The notes beneath the pieces were generated by a model. The model was not told the DNA's origin. It worked only from the letters and a program-made list of their open reading frames with translations, and did no database searches. Position numbers and translations under genes: made by a program. Shown here in pieces: positions 25,089 through 33,200 of a stretch of 44,678 nucleotides of DNA. Each line of letters starts with the position of its first letter. The first letter of the stretch is position 1. The stretch is from an uncultured Clostridia bacterium (lineage in GTDB: Bacteria > Bacillota > Clostridia > Christensenellales > UBA3700). The stretch covers positions 1 to 44,678 of the forward strand of contig CAMWQA010000005.1 of the NCBI GenBank assembly GCA_947176265.1, written 5' to 3'.

Positions 25089-27209
25089 TTAGTCGTTGTC
25101 TTCGTCTGCCGCAGCTTCGTCTTCTGCGAGTTTTGCTCTCATTGCAAGGCGTTGACCCATAAAGGAATTGCTCTTGACGTGTACGTTGACGACAAGTCCC
25201 TTCTCCATCAAATCCTCTGTACTTTCGAATGGCAAATCGGCAGCGTAATCCAACTCGTCAATATCGCGTTTTGTCTTAGTTCCGAAGTTTTCCATAACCT
25301 CGTCAATGAGTTCAAGCGCGTATTTGAGACGGCGCGGATTCTTGATCTTCATAAGGAACGGCGTATCGGCAACTGACTTAACGTCGGATGCGTCCTCAAA
25401 CTTATACTTGGTATCTACGTAATCTTCCGGATTGAGCGCAAGATAAAGTTTGAGCGTCTTGCCTCTGATCGACATACGGGCTACGCAAGCTCTTCCAAAG
25501 CGGAAACTCTCTCTCGCCTTGCTCATTCTGTCGTTGACCTTTCTATACGAGAGCAATCTGTTCTTCAATATAGAATAATACTCTTTTACGATTTCTTCAG
25601 ACTGAATAAGTTTTGCCTTAAAGGACTTCTTAGCAAAGTCAAATCCCTTGTCCTCTGGGACTCTGCCTTGATACCACTTGCGAGTAATAAGGTTTCTCTC
25701 AATCAACGGCTCGGTCTCTTCATAAGGATACATCTCGGTGTAATTGACAGGCTCGATTTCTTGCTTAACAGCTCCCACTTGCGCCATAACAGCGGCAATC
25801 AAATCCTTCGCGTATTTGAGACGGCGGTCGTTCTTGATTCTGTACATAAGCGGAGTATCTGCAAGCGACTTAACGCTCGAGGTATCTTCAACGAGATATT
25901 TGGTCTCCGCATAATCGTTTGCGTCTAAGGCGAGGTGCAATCTCAACGTCTTACCTCTTATCGTCAAACGCGCCAAGCAAGTACGTCCAAAATTAAAGCT
26001 CTCGCGCTTCTTGCTCATTCTTGCGTGTACTTTCTTATACGAAAGCAATTCGTTCTTCAATTCGGTGTAATAATCTTTGACGCGATCCTCTGACTGAATA
26101 AGTTTTGCAGTAAAGGTCTTGGTAAGCACTATGTACCAATCGTTCTCGGCAGGATTAAACAAGTATCTGTCGTCCCTCATGGTGTAGGTTACGTTGTCGA
26201 TAACTACCGTTCTTTCTCTTATCCTCTCCTCTTTCTTTTCGGGAGCAAGCTTTGGCTTGACAAACATAGGTATTGGCTTCTCTACTACAAATACCGTCTC
26301 TTCGCGGACAGGAGCTTCTTCTGCAACAATCGCTTCTTCCTCGACTACCGGCTCTTCCTCTGCAACGAGTTGCTCTTCCTCGATTTCAGGCTCTTCTTCG
26401 GCAACGAGTTCTTCCTCTTCTTCGACGATTGGTTCTTCTTCAACAATTTCGTCTTCGATAGGCCCTTCTTCGACTGCTTCTTCTGCAGCCTCTTCCTCGA
26501 CTGACTCTTCTACAGTAAGTTCGTCTTCAACGATTGACTCTTCAACTTCCTCGACTGCTTGTTCTTCTGCGACAGGCTCGGCAACTTCCTCAGCGGGTTC
26601 TTCAACAGGTTGAGGCTCTTCTTGCGCCGTCTCTTGAACGAGTTCTTGAGCAGGTTGCTTAGCTGCCTTTTGTTTTGGAGCTTTCGTCAAAGACTTGGAG
26701 AATGCCAAAGCCGTAATGAGCACGACTGCGGCAAGAAGTACCGACGCGCCTATCAAAGCGTACAAAACGTATCTCAAAGTCGCAACTTGCGCCGAAGCCG
26801 ACAACAACATAAGCGGAGCAAAGGCAAATGCCGACCACTTGTTATCGCTGGGCTTTTCGCCGTCTTCGCCAACCGTTTCGACAGGTTCTGACTCAACCTC
26901 TTGACTTTCTTCGACAGTCTCTTGAATCTCTTCCGTATCTTGAGTTTCTTCAGTCTGCATAGAGATTTCTTCCTCGATTTGAGCGTCATTCTGCTCTTGC
27001 GTCAATGCGTTGTCGTCTGCCTGAGGGGTATCCTCAAGAGCACTTTGCGTATTCTCTGCCTCTTTATTAGCGACAGATTTCTTAAAATTCTTTTTCCACT
27101 TTACGAGCATAACCAACGCAAGTAATTCTGCGACTATCAACACTGCAAATACTGCAATGCAGATATAAAGTTTTACCGTAAGGGTAAGAGCGCCTATTAA
27201 ACTTATCAT
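25089..27209 (-). CDS. Membrane protein with Glu-rich spacer and duplicated unknown domain
   Basis: A 706-residue protein not matched to a known family. In order: one membrane segment (about 9-37) followed by a basic KWKKNFKK patch; an acidic linker to ~125; a second hydrophobic region (about 126-170) again followed by basic residues; a long spacer dominated by Glu, Val, Pro and Ala (about 185-320); then two copies of a ~115-residue domain (about 362-478 and 528-645). Each copy contains KLIQSE, YY..LKN.LLSY+KV, RMSK.RESF.FGR, RGKTL+L+LAL, SVKS.ADTP and RRLKYA. The basic residues after the membrane segments suggest the duplicated domains are cytoplasmic. ATG at 27209 has AAAGGAGG and overlaps the giant gene by 4 nt, so it is co-translated with it. 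Confidence 0.88.
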   Translation of the reverse strand: MISLIGALTLTVKLYICIAVFAVLIVAELLALVMLVKWKKNFKKSVANKEAENTQSALEDTPQADDNALTQEQNDAQIEEEISMQTEETQDTEEIQETVEESQEVESEPVETVGEDGEKPSDNKWSAFAFAPLMLLSASAQVATLRYVLYALIGASVLLAAVVLITALAFSKSLTKAPKQKAAKQPAQELVQETAQEEPQPVEEPAEEVAEPVAEEQAVEEVEESIVEDELTVEESVEEEAAEEAVEEGPIEDEIVEEEPIVEEEEELVAEEEPEIEEEQLVAEEEPVVEEEAIVAEEAPVREETVFVVEKPIPMFVKPKLAPEKKEERIRERTVVIDNVTYTMRDDRYLFNPAENDWYIVLTKTFTAKLIQSEDRVKDYYTELKNELLSYKKVHARMSKKRESFNFGRTCLARLTIRGKTLRLHLALDANDYAETKYLVEDTSSVKSLADTPLMYRIKNDRRLKYAKDLIAAVMAQVGAVKQEIEPVNYTEMYPYEETEPLIERNLITRKWYQGRVPEDKGFDFAKKSFKAKLIQSEEIVKEYYSILKNRLLSYRKVNDRMSKARESFRFGRACVARMSIRGKTLKLYLALNPEDYVDTKYKFEDASDVKSVADTPFLMKIKNPRRLKYALELIDEVMENFGTKTKRDIDELDYAADLPFESTEDLMEKGLVVNVHVKSNSFMGQRLAMRAKLAEDEAAADEDND

Positions 27210-30200
27210 ACAGCGCCTCCTTTATGTTTTTTCTTGTTTGTTGACTTTACTACGGCGATAGCGCCCACTAACAATACGAGTGAAACGACTGCGCCGACTA
27301 TTATGATTATGAGATTCAAACCGCCTTCAACCACAACTTCAAATACCTGACTGATTTCGTCGTAGTTATCAGTACCTGCAACGGTAAGTTTAACCCAATA
27401 CGTACCTTCGCCTGCGTTATCGATATCCGTCACTTCTTGCGTGCAATCTGCGTCGGAATAATACTTGACGGTTACGTCGCCCCATTTAGCGTCAGGCTTA
27501 TCTTTACCGGTCCACGGCAATTTGTCAGAGTTCTTATCGGGAGCTACGAATTCAACGAATTCATTGGTGCCCTTGCCGATAGAGTAATTGGTGGTCATGC
27601 TCGTCTGTTGAGCTTCGTTGATAATATAGTTGTCGTTGTTGACGCCGGTTACCGTTGCGGTATATCCCGTGCCGGCATTGACTTGAGCGCCTTCTATTAC
27701 AAACTCAATCTCATCGTCTCCTTCTGCTCCGACAGCGACTGCGGTAGGAGCTTGAGCTTCTCCGGTATACTTGAGAGTATCGGTATTTGCCCAAGTGAAG
27801 GTAATTGCCTTAGCGGTTATCTTGAATTCGCAAGTAGCATCGCCGTCAATCTTGTAGTTGGAATTGTCGAGCGTTGCGGTAGCCGTATATTTGTCGCCCG
27901 CGTTCTTTTGAGCGCCGCTGACAACGACGTTGCACTTATCTTCTCCGAAGAGACCTGCCTTAACTTCTGCGGCAGGAGCTTGCTCTTTGCCGTTGTACGT
28001 CAATTGGGTCTCCTTCCAGTCTATGCTTACGCCGGCTTGCTTGATAACGAACTTAAAGCTATTGTTGCTGATTACGTAGTTGCCGTTGAGCGACTCAGCG
28101 GTAGCGATATGCTCGCCTGCGTTGATAGCGTCTTCAGCTGTTACTTTGATATCGCAAGCATCGTCTCCAACCAATTGATTGTCTTTAACTGTCGGAGTGT
28201 CAAGCGTGTGAGCTGAGCCGTTGTAAGTGAAGTCTCCTGCTACCCAATCAATTTCGACGCTCTTTGGATTAATCGTCCAATTGAGTTTAGCCTCTTGAGC
28301 AAGAACGTAATTGCCGTTGTTCAAACGAGAAGCAGTTGCGGTATACTCGCCTGCGTCAGTGAACAAGTAATTCGTCAAGTCGCTGACAACAACTTCGTCT
28401 TGACCTACAATACCGTCAAGCGTATAGCTGATTTCTTTATCCGTACCGTCATACTCAAACGCGCCTGCATAAACCCATGAAAGCGTCAACGTCTTTGCGG
28501 TAACCGCATAAGCCGATTCCTCGCCGACGAGTTCTACTTCGTACAATCCTTCGCATCCGGACTTCAAAGTAAATCCAATATTATAATTACCTTTGTTGAC
28601 ATTACCGCTAGTCACTACTTTAAGCGTCATAATCGACTTGATATCCACAGAAATGCTTGACTCCTCGGTATCGAGCGTAGCGTACTCAAACAACTTATCG
28701 GAAGCGAGCAAGCTATCTCCGTAAACGCTCGTTGCGCCCTTTGCAATATTGACGACAATCTTTGCGGGGATTATATCAATGGTAATTGAACCCTCGTAAT
28801 CGTTGTGGTTGGCAATTTGAACTTTATATTCAACTACCAAACCGTCTGCGAGTCCGTTGATGACGGCAATATCGCTTGTATACGATCCGTCTTCTTGCTT
28901 ATAGGTAACGGTTGCGCTATTCCAAAGCACGTCTCCCTCGCCTTTGAGGCTATATTTCTCGTTGGCAGCCAAAATACTCTTTACATCAACGCTGAACGCC
29001 TTACCGTCATACGGAACAGAGTGTCTTGGATATGAGACGCTCATATCAGCCGGCGTAACTTCAAAGATTGCATAATGATTGTTACCTGCTTGGCCGTTTT
29101 CGTCCTCGCCTCTGAAATCTATGTCGTAGTTAGACGATACGCACTTGCCGGCAATGTGATATTCTCCAACGTCGTAATATTTCTTATCCGTCTTGTGGTC
29201 AATATACAATTCTACAGGATTTCCTACAAAAGTGCCTGCCTCTACGCGGGTAAATTGATCTGACCAATCCCATTCGCCAACCTTGGTGTCGGTTTTGCCG
29301 TACTCTAACGATTGATTTTTGATAATTACCGTTACTTTCTTTGCAACGACTTCAAATTCATACGCTTCGACGTCGTCGAAATCGTAATTGGCAAGCTTAA
29401 CGTATCTTGAATCATCGGTGTCGATGTCAATCGTTGCGTAATACTTACCTACTCCGTAGGACGTTACGGCCTCATTGTTTGCATTTGTAAACTTCAATGG
29501 AATAGTCGTAGCCGATTCTTCTCCAATGAGCGTATAAGTCGCAGTCACACTTGGACGAGAGTTGGAGAATTCAAACTTATTGTCCACTCCGTCGATATGG
29601 TTTGTCGTAGTCCAAACTACTTCGCTGACCTTCTTTGGAATAATCTTGTAAGCGTCGGAGTTGCAATATCCATTGTCTGCCTCGGCGTCTTCAACGTAAT
29701 CGACAATATAATTGTCCATCACGTTTTTGCCGTCCTTCTCTACGTTGGGGCGGTGGTAAACTCTGTAAGTACCCACGCCGTACGAGCCTATTTCGAGAGC
29801 AGTACTGTTGCCGTTGCCTTTAGCCACGACTTTGAACTCAAAGTCATTCTTTATGTTCTCAACGGTAATTTTAGCTCCTCCTTGCTTGTCGTAAGCCGTA
29901 AGAGTGATATTACAATGCTTAACAAGCCATTTGCTAAACGTGTCTATTTCTGCGTCTTCTTCTTTGTCAAGAACGTCTTGCTCGGTATCTCCGTATTCTT
30001 TTTCCGCCGTCGGAGTCATATTGATTACGACGTAAGCTTGAGCAACGGATAGAGTAACTTCAAATTCTTTGACGGTATGGTTGGGCTCGTCAACTTTTAT
30101 GATAACAGTATAGTCGCCTGCATCCTTTACTTTATACTCAGGATCGTACTTGCTGTCGTCCTCGCCTTTGAGCTTATACTCGACGATAGTCTTAGCGTCT

Positions 30201-33200
30201 TTGCCTTCGAGCAACTTATCTTCGTCGCCTACCAAATTGATATAGTTAAATACATTGCCGATTGGGTCAACGACGTTGATTTCTTTGCCTTGATATACCT
30301 TGGACGTAATGAAATCTCTTGCGTACGTCATACCGGTCGACTTTGTAATCGTCAACTTGCCGAGCTTTGCATCCTTGATCTTCACGTCATAGTTGAGACT
30401 TGTATTCTCAATCGTGATATCGTAATCTCCTGCAAAAAGATAACTGTATTTGCTGTCAAGTGTATACTCGCCCAACTTAAATCTAAAGATATTGGCAACG
30501 TTATCTCCGGCAAGGAAATCGTATTTGCCTGCCTGCATTGTACCGTCGGCATTTTTGCCGTCTACCGTATAACGGTCAAAGCCTTGAATTCTCGTATTGA
30601 GATAATTCTCTATGGTAGTACCTTTTTGGGCGTTTTCATTGCCGTACATAAGTTCTCTGTCTTTCAACACAATGACAACTTCTCTCTTTGAGATTGTGAA
30701 CTCTTTATACAAACCGCCTGTAGGAAGCTTATAATCCGGGTGGTCTATCGTCTTGATTTCAACTTTATATTTACCTACTGCCAACGTTTCGGAGTGGCTT
30801 ACGACTACCCAATTACCGTCAATGAATTTAGAGTACTCTGTGGTATAGCCGACGTCGTCGCCATCCAACAAGTTATCCAAAGTGTAAGTGTGGCTGTAAC
30901 TTGTCTCCGAATGTTCGCCGTAGACTTCATCCATTTGTCCCCATATCATGCCGATGGTTCTTTGACCTACTACGTAAGCGTTGGTATTGGTGGTCGGCTT
31001 ATCTGTATTAGCCTTAGCGTCTTCGTCCAAGAAACGGAAGTTTTGGAACTCTTGAGTGTTATCTTTTACGTTGATTTCTATAGTATACTCGCCGTAAGCG
31101 GCATTTTTCTTCATCTTGGAAGCGTCGCTGTTGAGCACGTAGAACTCGACGTAATCATTATTCACGTATTCCTCGAGAATATCAAGCGTAAACGGCTTGT
31201 AATTAACAGCGTCGAGTTTAATTCCACCGTAAACTGTTAAACCGCCGTCCTTCAAGCTCTTAAAGATTTTTTTGGAATTGTGAACGTCATTACCGTATTC
31301 GGCGTCTTCAACCTTTCCGACAATCTTAATAGACGCCCAACCGCTCAAAATATTGACTTGAACTTTGGTCTCGAAAGTTTCGTAATTGCTATGATTGTGA
31401 ATTGCGCAGTGGTGCGTAATTCTTACCCACACGTAATATACTCCGACCTTGGTAATATCGTCGCCTATGTCGGTAGTTTGGGTAGATACCCAATTGGCAG
31501 TAGGAACGTTGTCGATACTGCTGTATTGAGCGTCGTCATCTTTGAAAATATCGCTCATTTCCACGGTAAATTCGTCGAGACTAGTCTTGAGCGTGGTATC
31601 GATTGTGTTCTTCATTTGCGTCTTAGTGACGAAATTATTTTCCGTCGGCTCGTCAAAGTCGATATTAAATCTACTTGCGCCAAAGTGAATTGCCGCTGGG
31701 GTAATCTCAAAGACTGCCTTTCTGTCTTCGGGCGCGCCGTCGGTAATGATTTTTGCATCATAGTTGGCGGCAACGTTTTTGTCGACGATTTCCAACTCAA
31801 TAGAATATTTGTCTGCATCCTTATAGCTTCCTTCGGGAGCGGATTGCGCTTCGGAAGTAAGGCGGTAAGCCGAATAATCGTCGCCCAAGAATTTGTTGGC
31901 ATCGGTAACGTCAGCCGGATAAGCCCATTTTGCATTTGCAAGTTTATCAGAAACTAACGTCGATGCGAATGCAACGGTCTTTGCTCTGCCGTAAACGGCA
32001 GTTTGGTTCTTTGCGTAAATATTAACTACTCTCTTGACAATCTTAAAGGTAGCCGTCGGATTTTGGATAGTATAGTTTTTGATATTGTCGGCATTAGACA
32101 ACGAAGTGCTGACCGGATAGCTGCCAACGATGTCGTCGTCAAGCTGAATTTCCGCCAACGTTATCGTATCGCGGTTGGTTGCGTCGATTACGACTACGTT
32201 TTCCGTGCCGTCTTCCAACGTATCGGGAGCAACTGGAGTAAATACGGGAGCTGTGCCGTCATAGGAATAATCCATTCCGTTAGCCGCCCAATTGCCGCCT
32301 GACTGCTTCCATTCTACGTAAAGCGACTTTGGCTCGATTGTATATACGTCAATACCGCATTCGTCTACGTAAGTAATATTAAAGTTGGTCTTGCCTACTT
32401 CTTCGCCGATATATTTGTGCGTCAAGCTGTAATCGCCTACGTTTGCTCGGCGGTCGGTTACGTTGGCTAAAGCAAAAGCAATTCTGCTGTTGATATCTGC
32501 GATTTTGGCGCTCTCGCTCGTCCAATTCAACGTGATACCCAACTTCTCGATGAGTTGCGCCGAAGTGGGAACTGCGTCGCCGTAAGTTGCAGTAACGTTG
32601 GAGGTAGTCAAAGTAATACTGATGCTTGCGCGAGAAATTGACGCGGTATACTGTCCTTCGAGAGCCTCGTGATTGGGCGCTGTGATCTTGTAATAAACCG
32701 TCGTCGTACCGTAATCCTTTCTGGTAACGGCGTCTGCATAAGCGCCTTCTGAACTTGTCTTGTACTGTATCTTTACGCCGTCTCTGTGAGTAGCCTCGTA
32801 TCCTTGAAGAGTAACGTTGGTACTGTTGTTGGACATTGCGATAGATTGATCTTGACCGTTGTAGACCTTGCTTGTAATACTCTGTATGCCGCAACCTATT
32901 TCTGCGGGATTGATTACGAAGTCAGCAGTCGTCTCACTTGCGTCAGTTAGAACGTAGTTTTTATTGGTAAGCGTCAACGTCAATGCGTACGTCTTGACCT
33001 TAAAGTATCTCTCTGACTCGGTGGTAGACGTATAATCGTCTTCGGTAGCGTTGTTGGTTATATTAAATACCGAAGTAGCCGCGTCTACGAGCACGCCGCT
33101 GCCATCTTTGACAATCGTAGTGTCTATCGTAGCCGAATATACTTCATCGTCTTTGTTGTTGGTCAAATCAGTGGACGTATACTTATTCCATACTGCAGTC

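Noticed and set aside
26250..26680. Repetitive tract looking like DNA repeats or CRISPR
   Set aside because: It is coding low-complexity sequence (Glu codons) inside an intact gene, without regular spacers.
27437..28216. A 259-codon plus-strand open frame opposite the giant surface gene
   Set aside because: It runs across the repeat domains of the giant protein. The open length follows from the biased codon use of the repeats.
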